A stretch of DNA of 64,000 nt from a virus. A program made the translations under genes and the position numbers. Each line of letters opens with the position of its first letter. The stretch's first letter is position 1. Where the stretch lies: positions 1-64,000 of the IMG/VR virus record IMGVR_UViG_3300031841_003989, one strand, 5' to 3'. The notes beneath the pieces are model-generated. The model did not search any database, had not been told where the DNA came from, and saw only the letters and a program-made list of their open reading frames with translations. Positions 25,208 to 32,796 of the stretch are shown here, in pieces.

Positions 25208-26292
25208 TCTTAAACATAAATTGCCCAATCAACGTAACATCTTACGGGTATGTGTCTTCTTACTTCATTAAGGAACTTTCTAAATTAGGATATGACCTTA
25301 GACACATTCCGATTGGACAAAATAGTCCCGACGAGAACTTAGCCCCACACCTAGAGAAGGCTATGTCTCGTTGGGACTTTTCTTATACCGCACCATGCTT
25401 ACGTATATGGCACCAACATGATCTCAATCCTTTTTACGGAAGAGGTCTCAGAATAGGAATGCCTATCTTTGAGCTTGAGAAGTTTAGAGATGTAGAACTT
25501 CATTCCCTTAATAATCCAGATTATTTGTTTGTGTCATCAGAATGGGCAAAAGGGGTTATTGAATCCAATATTCCAGATAAAATTGGACGTACCCATGTAG
25601 TTCCACTTGGTTATGATCCAGAAATATTCAAGCCTTGTCCTTTACCACAAGGTGGAACTACAGTATTTGGTAATTTTGGTAAGTTTGAGGTTAGGAAGGG
25701 GCACGACATCCTACCTGCCATATTCAATAAAGCATTTGAAAAAACTGATGATGTTGCACTTATTATGATGCCTCATAATTTTTTCTTGAATCAGGATGAA
25801 ACTGATGCATGGATTCACCGCTTCAAAGGTACTAAACTTGGAGACAAAATAGTCTTTGTTGGACGACAAAAAACGCAAAATATGGTGTATAATATTATGT
25901 CACAAATACATTGCGGTATTTTTCCGTCAAGAGCTGAAGGTTGGAATTTAGAAGCATTAGAACTACTAGGATGTGGCAGACATTTAATTATTACAAATGC
26001 AACTGCCCATACTGAGTTCTGTGATTCAGAAAACTCTATGCTTGTTGAAATGAATAGTGGATACGAACCAGCTAACGATGGAAAATGGTTTCATGGTCAA
26101 TTTGATTGGAGAAAGATTGGTTCTGATGAAGTAGACCAGATGGTTGAATACATGCGTTCTGTACACAAGAGAAGGCAGGAAGGTGAATTAGAGGTCAACT
26201 CCGCAGGTGTAGAATCCGCCAGTAAATTTACATGGGAAAATTCAACATCGATACTTCATGATAAAATACAGTATTTAGGAGGGTTGGTATAA
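25204..26292 (+). CDS. GT4-like glycosyltransferase, 362 aa
   Basis: GT-B fold protein. The C-terminal Rossmann domain is clear: VFGNFGKFEVRKGHDILP, GDKIVFVGRQ, and the donor-binding stretch GIFPSRAEGWNLEALELLGC followed by HLIITNATAHTEFC, which matches the E-x7-E pattern of GT4 retaining enzymes. The N-terminal domain (INCPINVTSYGYVSSYFIKE) holds the acceptor side. It is coupled by ATGA to genes on both sides in a block of small unknown genes. A virion or host glycan is the likely acceptor. Confidence 0.8.
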   Translation: MILNINCPINVTSYGYVSSYFIKELSKLGYDLRHIPIGQNSPDENLAPHLEKAMSRWDFSYTAPCLRIWHQHDLNPFYGRGLRIGMPIFELEKFRDVELHSLNNPDYLFVSSEWAKGVIESNIPDKIGRTHVVPLGYDPEIFKPCPLPQGGTTVFGNFGKFEVRKGHDILPAIFNKAFEKTDDVALIMMPHNFFLNQDETDAWIHRFKGTKLGDKIVFVGRQKTQNMVYNIMSQIHCGIFPSRAEGWNLEALELLGCGRHLIITNATAHTEFCDSENSMLVEMNSGYEPANDGKWFHGQFDWRKIGSDEVDQMVEYMRSVHKRRQEGELEVNSAGVESASKFTWENSTSILHDKIQYLGGLV

Positions 26293-26636
26293 TGGATGTT
26301 TATCTGGTGTTGAGAATCTTGAGTCACAACGGTTGGGATGAGGGTGCGTTTTTGATATTTATGCAAAAAGATAGTGACCTTCCATCAGTAAAGGTTGAAC
26401 ATCCTTGTAATTTTGAGGCACTTTTACGTAGCGAATTAGACAGGCACATCTATAACGTAGATGAGACGCTTGCACTTAAAAGCTTCTCGACTATTAAAAC
26501 CACCAAAGAAAGAACTGAAATATACTTCAATCTTTTTACGAATTCAACCAGATGTAAGGATACCGGAAGTTTTGTGAAATTTAATAAAAAAAGCATGGAT
26601 TTATATAGGTTCTCAAATATGCAGGGTAGAAAATGA
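26292..26636 (+). CDS. Unknown protein, 114 aa
   Basis: Begins on the last base of the glycosyltransferase stop (TAATG) and overlaps the next gene by 4 bases. Mixed alpha/beta (MDVYLVLRILSHNGWDEG, RTEIYFNLFTNST) and soluble. No motif recognised. Co-expression with the neighbours is the only clue. Confidence 0.65.
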   Translation: MDVYLVLRILSHNGWDEGAFLIFMQKDSDLPSVKVEHPCNFEALLRSELDRHIYNVDETLALKSFSTIKTTKERTEIYFNLFTNSTRCKDTGSFVKFNKKSMDLYRFSNMQGRK

Positions 26637-26914
26637 CAAAAATTACTATTTCACATAATAATGGCATGGTGGATCTAGAGTCGGATTTTAAAGAATTTTC
26701 AGACTTTCAAAGTCTACTTTATACGATGTTTTCCGCAGAGGGTCAATTCTTACTAAGAGATATTATACTCAAAAGCAAAGACCTTTCTAAGGAAGAAAAA
26801 GACATAATCAACATTTTATTCTCTTTAATAGATGAACAAGAAAAAAAGGATCAATCTATAGGACTTTTTCAAAAAAATAGCAATCCAGTTGTTAAACCAA
26901 GTCAATTCCGATAA
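26633..26914 (+). CDS. Unknown acidic protein, 93 aa
   Basis: Small soluble protein with a helical middle (SDFQSLLYTMFSAEGQFLLR, KEEKDIINILFSLIDEQEKK) and no recognised domain. It overlaps the upstream gene by ATGA and ends 11 bases before the next ATG, which has its own AAGGAG site. Confidence 0.65.
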   Translation: MTKITISHNNGMVDLESDFKEFSDFQSLLYTMFSAEGQFLLRDIILKSKDLSKEEKDIINILFSLIDEQEKKDQSIGLFQKNSNPVVKPSQFR

Positions 26915-26925
26915 GGAGTGCTGCC

Positions 26926-27576
26926 ATGAAAAGAAAAATAGGTTGGGAAAAATATATTCTTGAGGAAATACATGACGAAATAGAAATAAGAGATAATATT
27001 GAGAATGGATTTGATGAGGAAGATGAGCAGGAATTTGTTCGACCTCAGCTTGACCAGATCCTCCCAATTGACTTATTTACCAATAAAATAAACACACCAT
27101 TTGGTGTTGTGAATCCAGATGACCAGTTTTGTGCTGTTAGAATGTTTGATTGCTGGATTGGACACACTAATTTTCCAATTACTGATAATGAATTCCATAT
27201 CTTGGATAATCATATTCACGGTGTAGGATGTCTAAAGGTGCTGTCTAAATACAGGTTTGCAATTGGTATTGAGAAAATGTTTTGCTTTTCCTCTGTTAGA
27301 TGGCAAATTCAAAAAGAACTGTGTTCTAACTTAGATCCCGTTGAGTTCGTAGAAAATGAAAATGTTGAGCTACACTTTACTAATTTAATGGAAAAAATCA
27401 ACGAAATTCACATGTCTATAAAAGACTCTGAAAAATGGGCTGTATTTATAGGTTCTGACGGATCTGTAACGTCTATCAACGAAAAACAATTTGGTTCTGA
27501 TGCTGAATACCAGCTAAAATTAAAAAAACTAAAAAACCTAAAAAATGGAAATATTATCACCTGTGACAATGTTTAG
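26926..27576 (+). CDS. Unknown protein, 216 aa
   Basis: The N-terminal 40 residues are strongly acidic (EEIHDEIEIRDNIENGFDEE). The centre (INTPFGVV, FDCWIGHTNFPITDNEF, GVGCLKVLSKYRFAIGIEKM) is a folded alpha/beta region, and the C-terminus turns Lys/Leu-rich. I do not recognise it. AAGGAG stands 8 bases before its ATG. It is the last gene of the run that starts with SSB, since a late-type promoter box follows its stop. Confidence 0.65.
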   Translation: MKRKIGWEKYILEEIHDEIEIRDNIENGFDEEDEQEFVRPQLDQILPIDLFTNKINTPFGVVNPDDQFCAVRMFDCWIGHTNFPITDNEFHILDNHIHGVGCLKVLSKYRFAIGIEKMFCFSSVRWQIQKELCSNLDPVEFVENENVELHFTNLMEKINEIHMSIKDSEKWAVFIGSDGSVTSINEKQFGSDAEYQLKLKKLKNLKNGNIITCDNV

Positions 27577-27581
27577 AGGTG

Positions 27582-27589
27582 TATAAATA
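27582..27589 (+). promoter_or_regulatory. T4-late-like promoter box TATAAATA
   Basis: Perfect TATAAATA 74 bases before the ATG of the next gene. AAACAGGA follows 37 bases from its start, and ACAGG lies exactly 35 bases before the ATG. The leader at 13511 has the same parts at the same spacings. Intergenic position favours a real promoter. Confidence 0.55.
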
Positions 27590-27655
27590 TAGTGGATGTG
27601 GAACATTATTTTTAGGAAAAACAGGACAGGGTAATTAAAGCTGAAAGGTATTAAA

Positions 27656-28282
27656 ATGGCTTTACTCCCAAACACAATTATTTACGGAACAACTGGTGAT
27701 AACTCTTCACCAACAGAAAAAGCTGATGGTGGAACAGTCATTGGTATTACATCTGCCACTGACACAACTGCTGGGCCTATCACTCAAACCTTCAATCTGA
27801 CAGACAATGCTATTGATGGTAGAGAAAGAAGGGTTCTAGTTCTTGAAGCATCTGGTGCGGCACACGCATATAGTGCTCAAAAAGCAGATACCGGTGGTAC
27901 ATTTGCTTATGATCAAGATCAGTTTATTATCAGAACTGTTACAACTAAGATCAACAATCAATCAAATACTGTTCTTCAAATCAATGGTATTCCAAGAAAT
28001 CGTCCTAAGAATAATGTTACTGATAGTGCTAAAGGTGCTTTGCTCACAACTGCACATCGCTCCGGATATTGGAGAGGTGTTGGAATCTCAGGTCAGAGAA
28101 CAAACTGGAGCACTCCACCTTCTACTGGAGATATTACATTCAAGCTGCCTACAAACAATGCATCTGATGCTGTAGATCAAGGTCAATTCGTAACATACAA
28201 GTCCATTCCTGGTGAATTGGCTTACATGTACGGTGCGATTGATGCAAAACAAGATGATTACAAAGCCCGTTCCGGTGCGTAA
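27656..28282 (+). CDS. Putative abundant virion protein, 208 aa
   Basis: The composition is typical of capsid decoration or tail-tube proteins: Thr, Asn, Gly and Asp rich, no Cys, beta-prone (MALLPNTIIYGTTGDNSS, GITSATDTTAGPITQTFNLT, DQFIIRTVTTKINNQSN). It is framed by its own TATAAATA leader and a strong structured terminator, so it is expressed alone. That suits a product needed late in large amounts. The ribosome site GAAAGGTATTA matches that of the SSB gene. No named family recognised. Confidence 0.6.
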   Translation: MALLPNTIIYGTTGDNSSPTEKADGGTVIGITSATDTTAGPITQTFNLTDNAIDGRERRVLVLEASGAAHAYSAQKADTGGTFAYDQDQFIIRTVTTKINNQSNTVLQINGIPRNRPKNNVTDSAKGALLTTAHRSGYWRGVGISGQRTNWSTPPSTGDITFKLPTNNASDAVDQGQFVTYKSIPGELAYMYGAIDAKQDDYKARSGA

Positions 28283-28296
28283 GTAATTATCATTGA

Positions 28297-28377
28297 AACC
28301 CTAGATATCCGGATTTAGAAAGTTATTTAGACTAGATCTAAATTCACAGCTTCATCCGGAGTCTAGGGTTGTTTTTT
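28297..28377 (+). terminator. Structured terminator/leader element, copy A
   Basis: An outer stem of nine perfect pairs, AACCCTAGA with TCTAGGGTT, encloses a 53-base core that begins and ends with ATCCGG. In the core, ATTTAGA-CTAGA-TCTAAAT is a perfect 7-bp hairpin. TTTTTT follows, then GGAGG of the next gene. Copy B near 60.85 kb has the same core length and spacing with different but still pairing outer stems. It may be a terminator, an attenuator or a regulatory RNA. Confidence 0.75.
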
Positions 28378-28388
28378 GGAGGCAAGTT

Positions 28389-28673
28389 ATGAATGATAAT
28401 CCTAGTGATTTTACATCTTGGATTGAACCTCTCGTGCAATTAGCAACCGCTGGTGGTTTTGGTGCTCTTGTTTGGTATTTGGTGGTAAAACACATACCGT
28501 CAATAGAAGAAAGGCATCAAAGTGAGCGAGGGGAATGGTTGCAGTATATACAACGACGTGATGATGATTTTGATGAAATGTATAGAAAAAATCTAGAGCA
28601 GAATATGGAGATTCAAAATCAATTAGAAAAATTGCAGATAAGGATTGAAAATGTCTCGAAGCCACAACAATAA
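28389..28673 (+). CDS. Membrane-anchored coiled-coil protein, 94 aa
   Basis: One hydrophobic segment (LATAGGFGALVWYLVVKHI, about residues 18-36) followed by a charged helix (RRDDDFDEMYRKNLEQNMEI and on) likely to form a coiled coil. The short polar N-terminus would face one side of the membrane. This layout fits a spanin-like or holin-associated protein, though no family is recognised. GGAGG precedes the ATG, directly behind the copy A element. It overlaps the PAS gene by 23 bases. Confidence 0.6.
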   Translation: MNDNPSDFTSWIEPLVQLATAGGFGALVWYLVVKHIPSIEERHQSERGEWLQYIQRRDDDFDEMYRKNLEQNMEIQNQLEKLQIRIENVSKPQQ

Positions 28674-29205
28674 TTATGTCGTAAATATATTAGTATTTAG
28701 TCTAATTTTTGCGTTTGGTATTTTATCTGCGTTAAACATCGTACTTATAAAAAATGTATCCACTATATTGCAAAAAACGCAAGTATTGCAAGAAGATTTG
28801 TCTCATGAAATATCTTTGACTAAAAAATGTATTGATAAAATAGATAATAGACATGATCAAGAATTATTAAAAAAGGTAATCAATACTTCAAATAATACTC
28901 TTATTGGGGTAGACTATGAAGGTAAAATATTTGCATGGTCAAATGGAGCGTTGGAAATGTTAGGTTATACCAAATCAGAAATAGTTGGTAAATCATTGCA
29001 TTCATTAATTCCAGACGCTTTAAAAGATACACATCGTCAAAAGTTTATTTCAAAAATAAATGACCCCACTGATACTCAAATATTTGAAAGATATATTTCT
29101 TGTTCAGTCTTGACAAAGTCACGTAAAGAAGTTAACGTTAACGTAACGGTCATTGGAATTCCCAATGGAATTTCAGTTGGAACCATAGAATTGAAAGAAC
29201 AATAA
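28651..29205 (+). CDS. Membrane-anchored PAS-domain protein, 184 aa
   Basis: An N-terminal membrane helix (VVNILVFSLIFAFGILSALN, residues 11-30), a short coiled segment, then a PAS domain starting NNTLIGVDYEGKIFAWSNGA and continuing LEMLGYTKSEIVGKSLHSLI to VTVIGIPNG. PAS domains sense small ligands, redox state or light, or mediate dimerisation. There is no kinase, cyclase or DNA-binding output domain, so it could act by protein contact. I chose the ATG behind AAGGA over the TTG two codons upstream. It lies between two membrane genes, which is unusual for a phage and suggests sensing linked to lysis or membrane state. That is inference. Confidence 0.75.
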   Translation: MSRSHNNNYVVNILVFSLIFAFGILSALNIVLIKNVSTILQKTQVLQEDLSHEISLTKKCIDKIDNRHDQELLKKVINTSNNTLIGVDYEGKIFAWSNGALEMLGYTKSEIVGKSLHSLIPDALKDTHRQKFISKINDPTDTQIFERYISCSVLTKSRKEVNVNVTVIGIPNGISVGTIELKEQ

Positions 29206-29206
29206 T

Positions 29207-29716
29207 ATGGCTCTATCTATAACAGCAACATATAATAATAAGTCCAGTTTCACTCTAACAGAGACGAATGCTGGAGAATCTGCTTCTTTGACGGATTCAA
29301 AGAATTTATCTTCGTCCTATACTTATGGCAGTGGAGATAATCAAGTAACTAACGGAGTGTCTATAACTGGAGTTCTGCCATCTGGCGGGACGGTCGAGTT
29401 TGATTTACAAGCAATAAGTCAAACTACTTTTGGTTCGAGTCAAAATATAAACTTTTCTGGAGTGAAACACTTCTCAGTTTATAATGATTCTACCACAGAA
29501 GGATATGATTTTACAGTTACCGCCACGGGCACGAATGCTTTCACAAATATTTTCAATGGTGGGTCTGGTAATCTTGTTGTAAAACCATATTCTTCTTTTT
29601 CTTACAATGATGTGTACACTGGAACCGTTGTTACTGCTAGCAATAAGGCTTTTGAGTTGAACGATCAAGGTTCTGGTGTAAATTACAAAATATTAGTTTT
29701 AGGTTTAGATCAGTAA
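29207..29716 (+). CDS. Putative virion protein, 169 aa
   Basis: Ser/Thr/Asn/Gly-rich beta-type protein with no Cys (MALSITATYNNKSSFTLTET, NGVSITGVLPSGGTVEFDL, NAFTNIFNGGSGNLVVKPYS). No signal peptide or membrane helix. It looks like a small decoration or tail-associated protein. It starts one base after the PAS gene stop. No family recognised. Confidence 0.55.
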   Translation: MALSITATYNNKSSFTLTETNAGESASLTDSKNLSSSYTYGSGDNQVTNGVSITGVLPSGGTVEFDLQAISQTTFGSSQNINFSGVKHFSVYNDSTTEGYDFTVTATGTNAFTNIFNGGSGNLVVKPYSSFSYNDVYTGTVVTASNKAFELNDQGSGVNYKILVLGLDQ

Positions 29717-29726
29717 AGGGGTTAAA

Positions 29727-29942
29727 ATGGAAAATTCAAAAAGTTTTAGTTTAAACAAAGCGGATGTAGCCAATTTAGTAAAAAATGCAGTACTTGTCGG
29801 AGGTGCGGCAGCATTAACATATGTTGCTGATAATCTTGGACATCTTGATCTTGGTGCTACAGGTATGCTTGTTGTTCCAATTATTTCAGTTGGTCTTGAT
29901 TCTCTAATTAAATGGATTAAGGACAACACAAAGAAAGGTTGA
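29727..29942 (+). CDS. Holin-like small membrane protein, 71 aa
   Basis: A polar N-terminus with NKADV, two hydrophobic segments (NAVLVGGAAALTYVADNLG and GMLVVPIISVGLDSLIKW) and a basic tail IKDNTKKG. This order closely resembles the small holin-like proteins of aquatic phages, which often start with a KAD motif and carry GAALTY. Holins open the inner membrane at lysis. AAAGGGG lies before the ATG. Lysis is the likely role, by resemblance and context. Confidence 0.6.
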   Translation: MENSKSFSLNKADVANLVKNAVLVGGAAALTYVADNLGHLDLGATGMLVVPIISVGLDSLIKWIKDNTKKG

Positions 29943-29946
29943 TTGA

Positions 29947-30354
29947 ATGAATGCTTTGATAGGACTTGCATTGATTCTAGTATCTGGGGGAATGGCTGGA
30001 TATTGGCAGTTGGTAGACAAAGATGTTGCTGATATTCAGTATTTTGTTCAGATGGGTATTGCTGGAGTCGGTGGAATATATATATTGCTAACATCTGCTA
30101 GTTTTAAAAGTTTATTTAGCATTAAAAAGGACAAAGTGAAAATGACTAAAATTACTTCAATTGAGCAACTACTCAATAGCGACAACAAAGATCTTATTGA
30201 CTTCATGTGTCTCTCCTATTTAAGAACGAGGGCGGATGAGTTAGCTTCTAAAGAAGCTTTGAGTAATGTTATTGACCTCAACAACTTCCTTTTTAAAGCA
30301 AAAAGCATTGCTGTTGAGCCAAAAAATGAAAAAGAGGTAAATGTAGATGGATAA
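29947..30354 (+). CDS. Two-helix membrane protein with cytosolic tail, 135 aa
   Basis: Two membrane segments (ALIGLALILVSGGMAGYWQ and GIAGVGGIYILLTSASF), then a soluble C-terminal domain rich in helices. Inside the gene, AAAAAGGACAAAGTGAAA precedes an in-frame ATG at 30142 that would make a soluble 70-residue product (MTKITSIEQLLNSD onward). A dual start of this kind is known in holin/antiholin genes. It overlaps the next gene by 8 bases. Holin partner is one option; function not shown. Confidence 0.55.
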   Translation: MNALIGLALILVSGGMAGYWQLVDKDVADIQYFVQMGIAGVGGIYILLTSASFKSLFSIKKDKVKMTKITSIEQLLNSDNKDLIDFMCLSYLRTRADELASKEALSNVIDLNNFLFKAKSIAVEPKNEKEVNVDG

Positions 30355-30787
30355 AAATAATTCAACTTCATTAGTTATCTCAGTTGCTGCCATGATAATA
30401 GCTGGCTCGGTTTGGCTCATGAAGTCAGATCAAGCAATGCTAATTCAGAATGATGCTAGTAATGAATTAAAACTCGTACAAGAAGAATTTACTAAAATAG
30501 ATTCTAAAGAAGATAAAGAGTTAATTCATAAACTATTTTCTGGTGGTGCAGAATATCTCTTAAAATGTGAGACAATGGTTAATACTTCTCAATTCGACCC
30601 GATACTTGGCAGAGTACAATCAAGTTATGGTTGGGAAAGAGATAAGTATTCCGATTTTACGGATGCTGTTTCTGATTATTTGGTAAGCGTAGAGTATGAT
30701 ATACCCAAAGATCTCAAAACCGACCAAGAAAGAAAAGAATTTGCTAAGATATTTAAAGACTTAGCGGAGGCTACAAAATATGAGTGA
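30347..30787 (+). CDS. Unknown protein with N-terminal membrane anchor, 146 aa
   Basis: A single hydrophobic segment near the start (TSLVISVAAMIIAGSVWLM) and a soluble charged remainder (FTKIDSKEDKELIHKLFSGG, GWERDKYSDFTDAVSDYL). It could be an uncleaved signal anchor with the rest outside the inner membrane. The short helical motif KEDKELIHKLFSGG resembles HDQELLKKVI of the PAS protein only loosely. No family recognised. Overlaps the protease gene by 8 bases. Confidence 0.6.
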   Translation: MDKNNSTSLVISVAAMIIAGSVWLMKSDQAMLIQNDASNELKLVQEEFTKIDSKEDKELIHKLFSGGAEYLLKCETMVNTSQFDPILGRVQSSYGWERDKYSDFTDAVSDYLVSVEYDIPKDLKTDQERKEFAKIFKDLAEATKYE

Positions 30788-31694
30788 CCTATCCGATTTA
30801 TGTGGATGGATTGATGACCCGCAGGAAGTGGAGCAGGCGATGGAAAGCCTCCCATTTCCTGTTTTTTCGGATATTCATTCTCAAATAAAAAAGGATTCTG
30901 GCAAAAACAAAAAGGTGTTACTGTACGATATCATCGAAAAGGTTTCCGGAAGTTTTCCAATAAGAAAGCAAACTATTGGCGACTGTGTTGCTCATGGTGC
31001 GGCATATGCTGTTGATGCGATCAAATGTGTGGATATTTTTATAAAGGGTGAAAACGAAAAGTGGGTTGCTAGAACATCAACTGAAGATATTTATTGGGGT
31101 AGTAGAAACGTTATTGGCAAAGGTAGACTTGGTAATAGTGATGGCTCATTTGGTATTTGGGCTGCAAAATATGTAAATCAATATGGTGCCTTGCCAAGAG
31201 CACAATATGGAAATATTGATTTAACAAATTATTCAGGAAGTAAAGCCAGAACTTGGGGTAGAAAAGGATATAAGTTACCTCAAGAATTTGTAGAAATTGT
31301 CAAAGACCACCCGGTTATTACGGTATCTCAAGTAAGAAGCTATAATGAAGTTAGAGATTTAATTGCTAATGGCTATGCTGTTACTATAGCAAGTAGCCAA
31401 GGATTTTCATCAAGAAGAGATTCAGAGGGATTCGCTAGACCTCAAGGTACATGGCATCATCAAATGTGTATTCTTGGTGTTGACGATGCTTACAAAAGAC
31501 CTGGCGTTTTAGTACAAAATAGTTGGGGAAAATGGAATGGAGGTCCAAAAAGAAATAATCAACCGGATGGATCTTTCTGGGTTGATGCAGATGATATCGA
31601 AAGAAAAATTCTAAAAACTGGTGATTGTTGGGCGTACAGTGGTTATGATGGATTCGAAAAAAGAGTTAATAAGCTAAACACAAGGATAATCTAA
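30780..31694 (+). CDS. Papain-like cysteine peptidase (C1 fold), 304 aa
   Basis: The catalytic set of clan CA papain-like enzymes is visible in order: oxyanion Gln64 and nucleophile Cys69 in QTIGDCVAHG, catalytic His near 226-227 in TWHHQMCILGVDD, and Asn247 in VQNSWGKW (compare NSWG in papain). There is no signal peptide, so export would depend on lysis-type holes. In a phage such a peptidase could process virion proteins or cut cell-envelope proteins at lysis. The membrane cassette around it favours the second, and this is inference. Its stop overlaps the start of the thioredoxin gene. Confidence 0.82.
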   Translation: MSDLSDLCGWIDDPQEVEQAMESLPFPVFSDIHSQIKKDSGKNKKVLLYDIIEKVSGSFPIRKQTIGDCVAHGAAYAVDAIKCVDIFIKGENEKWVARTSTEDIYWGSRNVIGKGRLGNSDGSFGIWAAKYVNQYGALPRAQYGNIDLTNYSGSKARTWGRKGYKLPQEFVEIVKDHPVITVSQVRSYNEVRDLIANGYAVTIASSQGFSSRRDSEGFARPQGTWHHQMCILGVDDAYKRPGVLVQNSWGKWNGGPKRNNQPDGSFWVDADDIERKILKTGDCWAYSGYDGFEKRVNKLNTRII

Positions 31695-32434
31695 TGAATA
31701 GAAAATCTATAACAATATTAGTCCTACTGTTAATTTCTTTTATTCCATTTGATATGTTTGTATTAAATGCTGACGACAGAAATGTGTTTCAGTTTGACGA
31801 AGTTAAAAATGAAGGTTATATATCATTTATTGTTCAATCAACAGAATCTTCAGACACACCAGATCCTCCTACACCAGATCCAGTAACTAAATGTGACTGC
31901 GACGGAAGTAAAGTCATGATTCATGGCGACGGACATAAAACGCCATGTCAGTGTTTTAACGAAGGTGATGGTATATGTAATTGCGTCAAAAGTGGATCTT
32001 CAGACCAAAATACCAGTGAATCATCTGACTGCAAGTGCTATAATAATGGTACATGTAATTGCACTGATGGCCGATGTGACTGTGTTAATTGTGGATGTGA
32101 AAAGGATGTAGCCACTATAGAATCTAATCTAATGAGAGATTTAGATGCACTTCTAAAAGCAAAAGTTAAGTTGGTTATATTTTCTGCTTCTTGGTGTGGG
32201 CCTTGTCAGGTTTTTAAGAAAAACGAACTTCCTAAAGTCAGAAAAAGTTTTTCTAATTATGAGGTCGTAGATATTGATAAAGATAAAAAAAGATGGTCAG
32301 AAAATGTAAAACTAACTAAGAGCACTAGCATACCACAGTTTGTAATAGAGGTTAATGGGCAATTCAAAGAATTTTGGGTTGGAGGATGTACTGCTGAATT
32401 TGTATTGAATAAACTCAAGGCGTATCAGCAATGA
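31694..32434 (+). CDS. Exported thioredoxin with metallothionein-like Cys region, 246 aa
   Basis: Three parts. Residues 1-26 are a signal peptide or anchor (SITILVLLLISFIPF). Residues 67-135 hold seven C-x-C pairs (CDC, CQC, CNC, CKC, CNC, CDC, CGC), 14 cysteines in all, resembling metallothionein. The C-terminal domain is thioredoxin, with SASWCGPCQVF (Cys168, Cys171) and the cis-Pro in STSIPQF at 214. A Pro/Thr-rich linker follows the signal. The thioredoxin could make, break or shuffle disulfides outside the cytoplasm, while the Cys region could hold metal or act as a redox buffer. The virion protein with about 88 Cys is a possible client. Confidence 0.82.
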   Translation: MNRKSITILVLLLISFIPFDMFVLNADDRNVFQFDEVKNEGYISFIVQSTESSDTPDPPTPDPVTKCDCDGSKVMIHGDGHKTPCQCFNEGDGICNCVKSGSSDQNTSESSDCKCYNNGTCNCTDGRCDCVNCGCEKDVATIESNLMRDLDALLKAKVKLVIFSASWCGPCQVFKKNELPKVRKSFSNYEVVDIDKDKKRWSENVKLTKSTSIPQFVIEVNGQFKEFWVGGCTAEFVLNKLKAYQQ

Positions 32435-32715
32435 CATTTGATGAAATATTCAAAATAGTTGATCAAATATTTTCTGAGGATGGATTTTCAGTAAGAGGTT
32501 TTAAGATAAAATGTGATAAAGATACTGACATCAATATTAAAAAAAATGATACATCAGTCGTTGTCTCTTTTCCAAAAAACCAGCCTGTTATTTCAATCAA
32601 GAAAATTATATCATTTTCTATCAAGCTTTCTGGTGTACATTTTTCCGACAAAGGTGGGGTTTTGGAATTAGACAACTTTCCAGATATTCCATTTACTTAC
32701 GAACAGATTAGTTGA
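32431..32715 (+). CDS. Unknown protein, 94 aa
   Basis: Small soluble alpha/beta protein (MTFDEIFKIVDQIFSEDGFS, TSVVVSFPKNQPVISIKKII) with no known motif. Coupled to the thioredoxin gene by ATGA, and the last gene before a strong terminator. Confidence 0.65.
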   Translation: MTFDEIFKIVDQIFSEDGFSVRGFKIKCDKDTDINIKKNDTSVVVSFPKNQPVISIKKIISFSIKLSGVHFSDKGGVLELDNFPDIPFTYEQIS

Positions 32716-32742
32716 CAGCATAATAAAACTTAGTACAACTTA

Positions 32743-32771
32743 ACCAGCGGAGCAATCTGCTGGTATTTTTT
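32743..32771 (+). terminator. Intrinsic terminator with GNRA tetraloop
   Basis: ACCAGCGGA-GCAA-TCTGCTGGT forms a 9-bp stem (one G-U) closed by a GCAA tetraloop, followed by A and a run of T. It ends the membrane/export cassette, 26 bases before the nrdA start. Confidence 0.85.
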
Positions 32772-32796
32772 ATCCCTATATTTTGAAAGTCGTACA

